A DNA stretch of 5,670 bases from an uncultured Verrucomicrobiota bacterium (lineage in GTDB: Bacteria > Verrucomicrobiota > Verrucomicrobiia > Limisphaerales > UBA9464): the NCBI GenBank assembly GCA_903930165.1, contig CAIYXO010000913.1:1-5670 (forward strand), given 5' to 3'. The stretch's first letter is position 1; each line of letters starts with the position of its first letter. The translations under genes were made by a program, and so were the position numbers. A model generated the notes under the pieces. It searched no databases, was not told the origin of the DNA, and was given only the letters and a program-made list of their open reading frames with translations. Shown piece by piece: positions 1-5,138 of the stretch.

Positions 1-360
1 GGCCGCGGTGTCCACGAGAACCCGCGCCGGGTCCTCCTTCAGCAGGTAGCCGTCCGCGCCGCTCCGCACCGCCTCGGCCACCAACGCGGCCTTGCCGAAG
101 GAGGTCAACAGGCCGCAGCGCGTGGACAACCCCAGCTTCCGGACTTCCCGGATCACCTCGAGACCGCTCAGGCCCGGCATCTGGTGGTCCAGCAACGCGA
201 TCCTCGGTGGCATTTCGGCCAGCTTCCGCAACGCTTCGTCGCCTCGTGCCGCCTCGGCCACGACCACGAACCGGCCGTCGCGGAGGAGCAGGGAACGCAT
301 TGCCTCCCGAAACATCGGATGGTCGTCCGCGATCAGGACGGTGATGGCATCGGTGCTCAT
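1..360 (-). CDS. NarL/FixJ-family response regulator, receiver domain (partial, C-terminus beyond left edge)
   Basis: This is the cytoplasmic output partner of the adjacent sensor kinase. The window holds the first 120 residues, which make up the receiver domain. Its landmarks are all present: the acidic pair D12-D13 in 'LIADDHP', the phosphoacceptor D58 in 'LLDHQMPG', the switch threonine T87 in 'LLTSF', and K108 in 'GYLLKED'. The 'ADDHP' start and 'GYLLK' end are typical of the NarL/FixJ group, which normally carries a LuxR-type helix-turn-helix after the receiver. That part would lie left of position 1 and is not seen. The ATG start overlaps the kinase stop codon as ATGA (360-357, minus strand), so translation is probably coupled; no strong ribosome binding site precedes it. 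An intact phosphorylation site argues for a functional regulator. Its target genes cannot be told from this window. Confidence 0.93.
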   Translation of the reverse strand, partial: MSTDAITVLIADDHPMFREAMRSLLLRDGRFVVVAEAARGDEALRKLAEMPPRIALLDHQMPGLSGLEVIREVRKLGLSTRCGLLTSFGKAALVAEAVRSGADGYLLKEDPARVLVDTAA

Positions 361-2273
361 CTCTGGGTGAAGGGTCGGCCGATCTCCATCCGTACGCGAG
401 TGCCGGTTCGGGGCGAAGAATCCACGGTGAGCCGTCCGCCGATCCATTCGGCATGGTCCTGGAGGAACCGGACGCCGAGGTGGCCCTCGGGAACCTTCGC
501 GGGTTCGAAGCCGCATCCCGCGTCGACCACTTCGAGCCGGACCGACCGGCCGTCGTCGGACACGGCGATGGAGACCTCGGGGGCGCCGGAATGGCGGCAG
601 GCATTGCCACCGGATTCCTGGGCGATGCGGTAGAGAGTCTCCCGCACGGCCTCCGGAACGTCGTCCCGCAACTGCACCGAAGTGCGGACGGGGACGCCAT
701 GGCGTTCCGAAAGCCGGCGGCCGAGCGCCTCGAGCGCCTCCGCGATGCCGACCTCGCGTGTGGTCAGGGGCTGCAGGTCCTCGGCGACGCGGCGCAGGTC
801 ACGGGCGGTGTGGAGCAGGCCTGAGGAGACCCGGTCCAGCCGTTCCGCGGCGGCGTTTCCGTCGAGGCCGTCCATCGAGCGGTCGGACTGGAGCCTCCAG
901 TATTGGATGTCCTGCAGTACGCCGTCGTGGAGTTGGCGTCCGATCTGGCGTCGTTCCTCGGAATGGGCGGCGACCAGTCGTTGTCCGAGTTCGGCCTGGG
1001 CGTTGCGGGCGCGGACGTGCTCGCGGAGCAGGGAACCGGCAAGGAGGGTGAGGAAGGCGAGGATGGAGAGGTCCGTGGGCGACCACCTCAAGGCGGCGAA
1101 GGGGAGGAACGGCCAGATTCCGAGCGCGGCGACGGAGAGGCTGCCGGCGGTCAGGGCGAGGGTGCCGACGAGGGTGGCCATGGCGACCGCACGGCGTTCG
1201 GGTGGAGCCCGGAGGCACTGGGCGGTGACGGCCACCTGCATGAAGGCCGCATAGCCCGCGTACACCTCCATGAACGCCTCCATGTCGGAGACGAACTGGA
1301 GGGAGACCGGGAAGAACGCGACGAGACCCACCGTGGCCCAGGAGTCCCACAGACGCGACGGGCTCCCGAGGTTGTGGGAGAAGCCATAGATCGCGGCGGC
1401 GTTCAAGCCGGCGGCCACCCAGCCGATCAGCGGCAGCAACGGGCGCATCGGCCCGAGGTCGATCGAGTTCCACCACTGGGTGTGGATGAGCGTCAGCACA
1501 CCCAGCAGCATCGCGGGAACGGCGGCGCCCCGCAGGATCCGGGTGCGGTCGCCGACGAGACGGAAGAGCAGGGGAATGGCGGCCCAGCCGAAGCAGAGGG
1601 CCGCCAGGCCGATGCGGATGACTTCACGTTGGAGCTCAGTATGGGTCCACAGCGGGATGAACCTGCGCGCCGGGAACACGCCGACGGGGCCTCCCAGGAT
1701 CCCGCCTTCGCCTGAGAAGTTCATCACACGCACGGCGAACAGGTTCGATCCCGGTTGCACGAGACCCGGGGGCACCAGCGCGCCGTGGACGAAGAACTGC
1801 CCGGTCACTTCGTGGACGGTGAAGGAACCGTACGCGCCGACCTGGGTTCCGTTCACCCACAGCTCCGAGATGTTTCCGACGAATCCGGCGGAAACCGCCC
1901 AGGTGTTTTCGGCGGAATTGGTCGGGGCCTCGAACCAGATGCGGTACCAGCCGCGGTCGCCGACCTTCCATGGCATGCCGAGTTCCTGGGAATGCCATCC
2001 GCGATCGAGCCGGGCCGCCTTCCAGGCGGATTCGGCGAGCGAAGGTTGACCCCAGGCGGGATCGTCGCCGGCCCGGAACAGCGATCTGAGCATGGGCAAT
2101 CCCTGCGTCGGCGCAGGAAGGGCGGGTTCCTGCGCGGCGGAGTCCGGGAGGACGCGAGGTGCGCCCGTGAGCAGCAGCAGCAGACACCACCAGCGCAGGA
2201 TGCCAAACCCGAGCGGACCTTTCCCCCGGCATTGCGGGCCGGTGGGCGCCGTCGATGCGTGGTGACGGGTCAC
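357..2273 (-). CDS. Membrane sensor histidine kinase: periplasmic sugar-binding-like domain, seven TM segments, HisKA_3 and HATPase_c
   Basis: The protein has 638 residues. Residues 22-48 look like a signal peptide with a Leu-rich core. Residues about 75-205 form a predicted periplasmic beta-sandwich resembling the sugar-binding domain of family 2 glycosidases, with 'GWYRIWFEAP', 'ISELWVNGTQVG' and 'GSNLFAVRVMNF'. Seven hydrophobic segments follow, near 216-240, 249-268, 279-298, 312-328, 333-354, 363-390 and 402-416; the layout recalls 7TMR-DISM receptors. The kinase core has the HisKA_3 H-box 'EERRQIGRQLHDGV' (phosphoacceptor H449), an N-box with E553, N557 and H561, a G1 box 'DAGCGF' (D584) and a G2 box beginning 'GHLG' (597). 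The N-box is slightly divergent, 'ESGGNACRH', where 'EALNNALKH' is usual. The start is GTG, with AGGA nine bases upstream (2286-2283). The kinase presumably phosphorylates D58 of the overlapping regulator. The ligand is unknown; a carbohydrate is only a guess from the fold. Confidence 0.93.
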   Translation of the reverse strand: MTRHHASTAPTGPQCRGKGPLGFGILRWWCLLLLLTGAPRVLPDSAAQEPALPAPTQGLPMLRSLFRAGDDPAWGQPSLAESAWKAARLDRGWHSQELGMPWKVGDRGWYRIWFEAPTNSAENTWAVSAGFVGNISELWVNGTQVGAYGSFTVHEVTGQFFVHGALVPPGLVQPGSNLFAVRVMNFSGEGGILGGPVGVFPARRFIPLWTHTELQREVIRIGLAALCFGWAAIPLLFRLVGDRTRILRGAAVPAMLLGVLTLIHTQWWNSIDLGPMRPLLPLIGWVAAGLNAAAIYGFSHNLGSPSRLWDSWATVGLVAFFPVSLQFVSDMEAFMEVYAGYAAFMQVAVTAQCLRAPPERRAVAMATLVGTLALTAGSLSVAALGIWPFLPFAALRWSPTDLSILAFLTLLAGSLLREHVRARNAQAELGQRLVAAHSEERRQIGRQLHDGVLQDIQYWRLQSDRSMDGLDGNAAAERLDRVSSGLLHTARDLRRVAEDLQPLTTREVGIAEALEALGRRLSERHGVPVRTSVQLRDDVPEAVRETLYRIAQESGGNACRHSGAPEVSIAVSDDGRSVRLEVVDAGCGFEPAKVPEGHLGVRFLQDHAEWIGGRLTVDSSPRTGTRVRMEIGRPFTQR

Positions 2274-2280
2274 GTGACGG
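2262..2280. promoter_or_regulatory. Cluster of GTGAC half-sites over the sensor kinase start codon
   Basis: The sequence GTGACGG occurs twice (2262-2268 and 2274-2280) around GTCAC (2269-2273). This makes a perfect 10-base palindrome GTCACGTGAC at 2269-2278 and a second pair GTGAC-GG-GTCAC at 2262-2273. The kinase GTG start codon (2273-2271, minus strand) lies inside the palindrome. It could be an operator or a hairpin that hides the start codon, but short GC-rich palindromes also arise by chance and part of it is coding. Confidence 0.25.
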
Positions 2281-2309
2281 GATCCTGCGGGATGTGGAAG
2301 ACCGGAACA

Positions 2310-2345
2310 CGCAGAAACCGCGTCCCCGACGGTTCGGTTTCCGCG
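2310..2345. repeat. Imperfect inverted repeat, 11-base arms, in the divergent intergenic region
   Basis: The left arm CGCAGAAACCG (2310-2320) and right arm CGGTTTCCGCG (2335-2345) are reverse complements except for one position, with a 14-base spacer. The repeat sits between the divergent sensor kinase and clpS genes, just upstream of the putative clpS promoter. It may be an operator or an RNA hairpin. No T-run follows on either strand, so it is not a classical intrinsic terminator. The repeat is read directly; a function is inference. Confidence 0.45.
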
Positions 2346-2348
2346 CCC

Positions 2349-2376
2349 TTGTCGGCCGAGGGCATCCCTCTAGTGT
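2349..2376 (+). promoter_or_regulatory. Putative clpS promoter, possibly giving a leaderless transcript
   Basis: TTGTCG (2349-2354) and TAGTGT (2371-2376) are separated by 16 bases and fit a weak sigma-70-type -35/-10 pair. Only seven bases separate the -10-like element from the clpS ATG, so transcription would begin at or next to the start codon. No Shine-Dalgarno sequence lies before that ATG, which agrees with a leaderless message. A short stem GAGGG-CAT-CCCTC (2358-2370) lies in the spacer. The match is modest and no start site has been mapped. Confidence 0.35.
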
Positions 2377-2383
2377 CTCCGCC

Positions 2384-2683
2384 ATGGCGGGAAGCTCCGA
2401 GAATCCGGCACCCGCGATCGACACCGATCCGGAGGCCAAGACCGCGAAGGAACCGGGTTACCTGGTCGTCTGTTGGGACGACCCGGTGAACCTCATGAAC
2501 TACGTGACCCATGTCTTCCAGAAGGTCTTCGGCTGGGACCGCGCGAAGGCGGAGCGCCACATGATGGAGGTGCACGAGAAGGGGAAGAGCGTGCTGGTCC
2601 GCGAGGACTTCGAGATGGCGGAGTTCCACGTCCATGCCTTGCAGGGCTATTCCTTGAACGCCACGGTGGAACAGGACGCGTGA
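2384..2683 (+). CDS. clpS: ATP-dependent Clp protease adaptor ClpS
   Basis: ClpS binds proteins with bulky hydrophobic N-terminal residues (Leu, Phe, Tyr, Trp) and delivers them to the Clp ATPase-protease in the cytoplasm. The protein has 99 residues, normal for the family, with a flexible tail (about 1-25) and a core from 26 to 97. The core has 'WDDPVNLMNYV' (31-41) and 'MEVHEKGKS' (61-69). Aligned by eye with E. coli ClpS, D33, M38, V41 and H64 match D35, M40, V43 and H66 of the N-degron pocket, and D32 replaces N34. From memory, 'WDDPVNLM' is the normal form in Actinobacteria, so this is a lineage type and not a defect. ATG 2384 is chosen because homology begins soon after it and upstream in-frame sequence is intergenic in character. 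Its stop overlaps the next gene's start. Confidence 0.95.
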   Translation: MAGSSENPAPAIDTDPEAKTAKEPGYLVVCWDDPVNLMNYVTHVFQKVFGWDRAKAERHMMEVHEKGKSVLVREDFEMAEFHVHALQGYSLNATVEQDA

Positions 2684-3150
2684 GACTGCTTTCCAAGGAG
2701 GACGGTACGACAGTCTGGCACCTGCGTGCGGGCCAGAGGGATCTCCTGCTGTTGTTGTTCGAGGCGGCGATCACCCGGCCAGGCAGGAGCCCAGGTCTCA
2801 GCCGGCAATCCCCGGAGCTCGATGCCCGATACCGGGCCGACCTGGTCGAACGGCTTGAGGAAGGCCGAGCCGGCAACCACCGCGTCCTGACCGGATCGCT
2901 GAGGGATCCCGTCCAGTGCATCGCCGCGGACGAGGGCCACCGTTGGTCCTTGGATCCCGACCAGACCGAGATGCTGCTCCAGTCGCTGAACGAGATCCGG
3001 ATCGGCGCATGGGAGCGTCTCGGATGCCCGGTCGGCGAGGAAGACCGTGTCGAGGTGGTCCCCGGGACGGTGGAGTTCCTCGACCGCTGGATCCTCGAGC
3101 TTTCGAGCCGCTTCCTGAATGTCGTCCTCCGTGGACTGGATCCGGAGTGA
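2680..3150 (+). CDS. DUF2017-like protein encoded between clpS and aat
   Basis: This is a predicted soluble 156-residue protein of unknown function. The GTG start overlaps the clpS stop as GTGA (2680-2683), with AGGA close by at 2673-2676, so the two are probably translated together. It has no signal peptide or membrane segment. Visible traits are a helical N-terminal part with a leucine run (22-26), an acidic 'YRADLVERLEEG' (51-62), 'LDPDQTEMLLQSLNEIRIGAWERLG' spread over 91-115, and a C-terminal helix 'FLDRWILELSSRFLN' (133-147). The 'LNEIR...ERLG' and 'FLDRW' patterns, and the place directly after clpS, match DUF2017 of Actinobacteria, where the clpS-DUF2017 pair is also seen (recalled, not searched). 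No catalytic motif is visible. The context suggests an accessory role in ClpS-linked degradation, which is inference only. Family assignment is moderately sure. Confidence 0.75.
   Translation: MRLLSKEDGTTVWHLRAGQRDLLLLLFEAAITRPGRSPGLSRQSPELDARYRADLVERLEEGRAGNHRVLTGSLRDPVQCIAADEGHRWSLDPDQTEMLLQSLNEIRIGAWERLGCPVGEEDRVEVVPGTVEFLDRWILELSSRFLNVVLRGLDPE
3144..3147 (+). promoter_or_regulatory. Ribosome binding site for aat
   Basis: GGAG lies nine bases before ATG 3157 and overlaps the end of the preceding gene, whose TGA is at 3148-3150. It supports ATG 3157 over the adjacent GTG at 3160. It is the clearest Shine-Dalgarno-like site among the plus-strand genes here. Confidence 0.55.
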
Positions 3151-3156
3151 ATCCGC

Positions 3157-3813
3157 ATGGTGACCTTCCTTGACGAACGGCTCTGGTTCCCGGATCCGCG
3201 GAAGTCCCGCGATGACGGCCTGGTCGCGGTGGGAGGAGACCTGACGGTGCCCCGGATGCTGCTCGCCTATCGGAGCGGGCTTTTCCCTTGGTCCGCGGAA
3301 CCCATCACGTGGTGGAGTCCCGATCCCCGTGCCGTCTTCGAGATCGGGGGCCTCCACATCGGTCGCTCCCTCGCCCGCACGTTGAAGAAGGCACCCTACC
3401 AGGTGACCTATGACCGGGCGTTCGACGCGGTGATCCGGTGCTGCGCCATGGTTCCCCGCAAGGATTCCGCCTGCTGGATCTCGGATGCCTTCATCCATGC
3501 CTACAACGCCCTGGCCCGAGCGGGACACGCCCACAGCGTGGAATGCTGGAAGGATGGCGTCTTGGTCGGAGGCATCTATGGCGTGTCGATCGGGGCCTTC
3601 TTCGCCGGGGAATCGATGTTCCATCGGGCGGACGACGCCTCGAAGGTGGCGTTGGTGCACTTGGAGCGCCGTTTGGCGGAACGGGGATACCGGTTGTTCG
3701 ACACCCAGATGCTCACTCCGACCACCCGTCAGTTGGGTGCCCGGGACATTCCCCGGTCGGACTACCTGAAGCGGCTGGCGGCAGCGGTGGAAGTCTCCTG
3801 TCGTTTCGATTGA
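3157..3813 (+). CDS. aat: Leucyl/phenylalanyl-tRNA--protein transferase
   Basis: Aat moves Leu or Phe from its tRNA to the N-terminal Lys or Arg of a protein, creating an N-degron that ClpS recognises; it acts in the cytoplasm. At 218 residues it is slightly shorter than the E. coli enzyme (234). Family motifs run the full length: 'GLVAVGGDL' (21-29), 'YRSGLFPW' (38-45), 'WWSPDPR' (52-58), 'GHAHSVECW' (123-131), 'LVGGIYGVSIGAFFAGESMF' (136-155), 'ASKVALVHL' (161-169), 'FDTQ' (181-184) and 'LGARDIPRSDYL' (193-204). D182 and Q184 match the D186/Q188 pair proposed for the E. coli active site. The histidine usually found five residues after that Gln is a threonine here (T189), by eye alignment. 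Only six bases separate it from the preceding gene, so the three plus-strand genes form a likely operon. No clear terminator follows. Confidence 0.97.
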   Translation: MVTFLDERLWFPDPRKSRDDGLVAVGGDLTVPRMLLAYRSGLFPWSAEPITWWSPDPRAVFEIGGLHIGRSLARTLKKAPYQVTYDRAFDAVIRCCAMVPRKDSACWISDAFIHAYNALARAGHAHSVECWKDGVLVGGIYGVSIGAFFAGESMFHRADDASKVALVHLERRLAERGYRLFDTQMLTPTTRQLGARDIPRSDYLKRLAAAVEVSCRFD

Positions 3814-3843
3814 TTGCGCCCCGTTGTCGGTGGATTGCGGGAC

Positions 3844-3863
3844 TTTGTGAAAAACTTCACAAA
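3844..3863. promoter_or_regulatory. Perfect palindrome fitting the Rex (NADH/NAD+ sensor) operator, upstream of nuoBCD
   Basis: TTTGTGAA-AAAC-TTCACAAA has perfect 8-base arms and a 4-base spacer. It is an AT-rich island in otherwise GC-rich DNA, 75 bases before nuoB. The core TTGTGAA-N4-TTCACAA matches the Rex operator consensus as I know it from Actinobacteria and Firmicutes. There Rex leaves DNA when NADH rises and controls respiratory genes, including NADH dehydrogenase. The inner TGTGA-N6-TCACA also fits a CRP/FNR-family site, but the outer T/A bases fit Rex better. The palindrome is seen directly; the protein that binds it is inferred. No rex gene is in this window. Confidence 0.6.
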
Positions 3864-3869
3864 ACCCTC

Positions 3870-3899
3870 TTGCCGCTCCGGGAGACGCAAACATAGTTT
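3870..3899 (+). promoter_or_regulatory. Putative promoter of the nuo operon
   Basis: TTGCCG (3870-3875) can serve as a -35 element. The -10 is either CATAGT (3892-3897, spacing 16) or TAGTTT (3894-3899, spacing 18). The palindrome at 3844-3863 ends six bases upstream of the -35, close enough for a bound protein to affect RNA polymerase. Transcription would begin near 3905, leaving a leader of roughly 30 to 35 bases before nuoB. The element matches are partial. Confidence 0.4.
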
Positions 3900-3901
3900 C
3901 G

Positions 3902-3925
3902 CCCCGTCTCGGGGAATCCTCCCCG
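3902..3925 (+). promoter_or_regulatory. Two mutually exclusive hairpins in the nuoB leader
   Basis: CCCCG-TCT-CGGGG (3902-3914) and CGGGGA-ATCC-TCCCCG (3910-3925) share the central CGGGG, so only one can form at a time. The direct repeat CCCCGTC (3902-3908 and 3921-3927) creates this choice. If transcription starts near 3905 the first stem would be partly lost. No Shine-Dalgarno sequence lies between this element and the ATG; the intervening bases are pyrimidine-rich. A regulatory role is a guess. Confidence 0.35.
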
Positions 3926-3938
3926 TCCCTTGTCTTTT

Positions 3939-4541
3939 ATGGATGTCTCCTCCCCAGCCTCCGGCCGTGGTCCGTCCACCGCGGAATTCGGATACAACTC
4001 GAAGATCGAGGGTGAAGTCGTCCATACCACGGTGGACGCGGCCCTGAACTGGTTCCGCAAGAACTCGCTGTGGCCGATGCCGATGGGACTCGCCTGCTGT
4101 GGCATCGAGCTGATGGCGGTCGGCGCCAGCCGGTTCGACATCTCGCGCTTCGGTTCCGAGGTGATGCGTTTCTCGCCCCGCCAGTCGGACGTGATGATCG
4201 TGGCCGGCACGGTGACCTACAAGATGGCCTTGGCGGTCCGGCGTATCTACGAGCAGATGGCCGAGCCCAAGTGGGTGATCGCCATGGGCGCCTGCGCCTC
4301 CACCGGTGGCATGTACCGCAGCTACGCGGTGCTTCAGGGGGTCGACAACATCCTGCCCGTCGATGTCTACGTGGCCGGATGCCCGCCACGTCCCGAAGCG
4401 CTGCTCGACGCCTTGATCCGCCTGCAGAACAAGGTCTCCAAGGAACCCATCACCCGCGATCTCAAGCGCGACGCCGCCCCGGAGAAGTACGGCTCCTTGG
4501 GTATCGAGCTCGGAGAACGGGGAGAGGTACTTCAACGTTAA
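3939..4541 (+). CDS. nuoB: NADH-quinone oxidoreductase subunit B (NuoB)
   Basis: NuoB holds the terminal 4Fe-4S cluster N2 of respiratory complex I, which passes electrons to quinone at the junction of the peripheral arm and the membrane. The protein has 200 residues. The cluster ligands are all visible: the tandem C53-C54 in 'GLACCGIEL', C119 in 'MGACASTGG' and C148 in 'VAGCPPRPE'. 'RFSPRQSDVMIVAGTVT' (77-93) is also typical. ATG 3939 is chosen; a TTG three codons upstream is in frame but less likely. Neither has a Shine-Dalgarno sequence before it. The C-terminal tail (about 168-200) is charged. It is the first gene of this nuo cluster, with no nuoA upstream, and it follows the putative Rex-type operator. 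Confidence 0.97.
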   Translation: MDVSSPASGRGPSTAEFGYNSKIEGEVVHTTVDAALNWFRKNSLWPMPMGLACCGIELMAVGASRFDISRFGSEVMRFSPRQSDVMIVAGTVTYKMALAVRRIYEQMAEPKWVIAMGACASTGGMYRSYAVLQGVDNILPVDVYVAGCPPRPEALLDALIRLQNKVSKEPITRDLKRDAAPEKYGSLGIELGERGEVLQR

Positions 4542-4553
4542 ACCCAAGATTTC

Positions 4554-5135
4554 GTGGCCACACCCATTGAATTCGCGAACCAGCTTCGCGAGAAGTTCGG
4601 CGAGTTGTTGTCCGCTCCGGTCGAGTTCCGGGGCGAGGCGACCCTCACTGTTTCCGACCCGACCCGGATCGTCGAGGTCTGCCTGTTCGCCAAGAGCTCC
4701 CTCGGCTTCGACATGTTGTTGGACCTCAGCAGCATTGACAACTACGGCGAGGACCCCCGCTGGACCGTCGTCTATGAGCTCTACGGCACCGGGCATCATG
4801 TCCATCTGCGCCTGAAGACCTCGGTCGGCGAGGAATTGTCGGAGGTTCCGACCGTATCCGGCGTGTGGCGGACGGCAGATTGGCACGAGCGTGAGATCTA
4901 CGACATGATGGGCATCCGGTTCTCGGGGCATCCCGACCTGAGGCGCATCCTGATGTGGGACGGCTACCCGTACTTCCCGCTGCGCAAGGACTTCCCCCTG
5001 GCGGGCAAGCCCACCGAGCTGCCCGACATCGCCTTCACCCGGTCCGCCCCCCTCGAAGGTGGACCCTTCGTCACCGTGGCCGGCGGCAAGGACGCCATCG
5101 CCCGCGAACCCCGCGTCCGGAATCCCGAAGAGTAA
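4554..5135 (+). CDS. nuoC: NADH-quinone oxidoreductase subunit C (NuoC)
   Basis: NuoC is the 30-kDa-type subunit of the complex I peripheral arm. It has no cofactor and helps form the quinone-module scaffold with NuoB and NuoD. At 193 residues it is a standalone NuoC, not the NuoCD fusion of E. coli. The signature spans 110-133, starting 'WHEREIYDMMGI' and ending 'GHPDLRRIL', followed by 'PLRKDFPLAG' (142-151). The C-terminal tail after 160 is variable. The start is GTG, 12 bases after the nuoB TAA and in the same frame as nuoB; only a weak AAGA precedes it. Tight spacing indicates co-transcription. Confidence 0.96.
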   Translation: MATPIEFANQLREKFGELLSAPVEFRGEATLTVSDPTRIVEVCLFAKSSLGFDMLLDLSSIDNYGEDPRWTVVYELYGTGHHVHLRLKTSVGEELSEVPTVSGVWRTADWHEREIYDMMGIRFSGHPDLRRILMWDGYPYFPLRKDFPLAGKPTELPDIAFTRSAPLEGGPFVTVAGGKDAIAREPRVRNPEE

Positions 5136-5138
5136 GCC

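Noticed and set aside
903..1715. Open frame on the plus strand inside the sensor kinase gene
   Set aside because: Its product is low-complexity, rich in Gly, Glu and Arg, and antisense to the membrane and kinase coding region, so it is a shadow.
2169..2183. AGC/CAG triplet run
   Set aside because: On the minus strand it encodes the leucine run of the kinase signal peptide, so it is explained by coding.
2414..2506. ClpS asparagine-to-aspartate change in the N-degron pocket (D32)
   Set aside because: It looked like a lost binding residue, but 'WDDPVNLM' is, as I recall it, the usual actinobacterial form of ClpS, so it is not evidence of a broken adaptor.
3812..3839. Direct repeat GATTGCG at 3812-3818 and 3833-3839
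   Set aside because: It is seven bases long, partly overlaps the aat stop codon and has no further structure, so chance is the best explanation.
3844..3863. The palindrome read as a rho-independent terminator for aat
   Set aside because: The stem is AT-rich and short, and no T-run follows on either strand. An operator fits better.
3844..3863. The palindrome read as a CRP (cAMP receptor) site
   Set aside because: TGTGA-N6-TCACA fits, but the flanking bases are T and A in the Rex order and not the A-rich/T-rich order of the CRP consensus. The downstream complex I genes also favour Rex. It is not fully excluded.
2647..3894. Long open frame on the minus strand opposite the DUF2017-like gene and aat
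   Set aside because: It is antisense to aat, which shows full-length family conservation, and no recognisable domain is visible.
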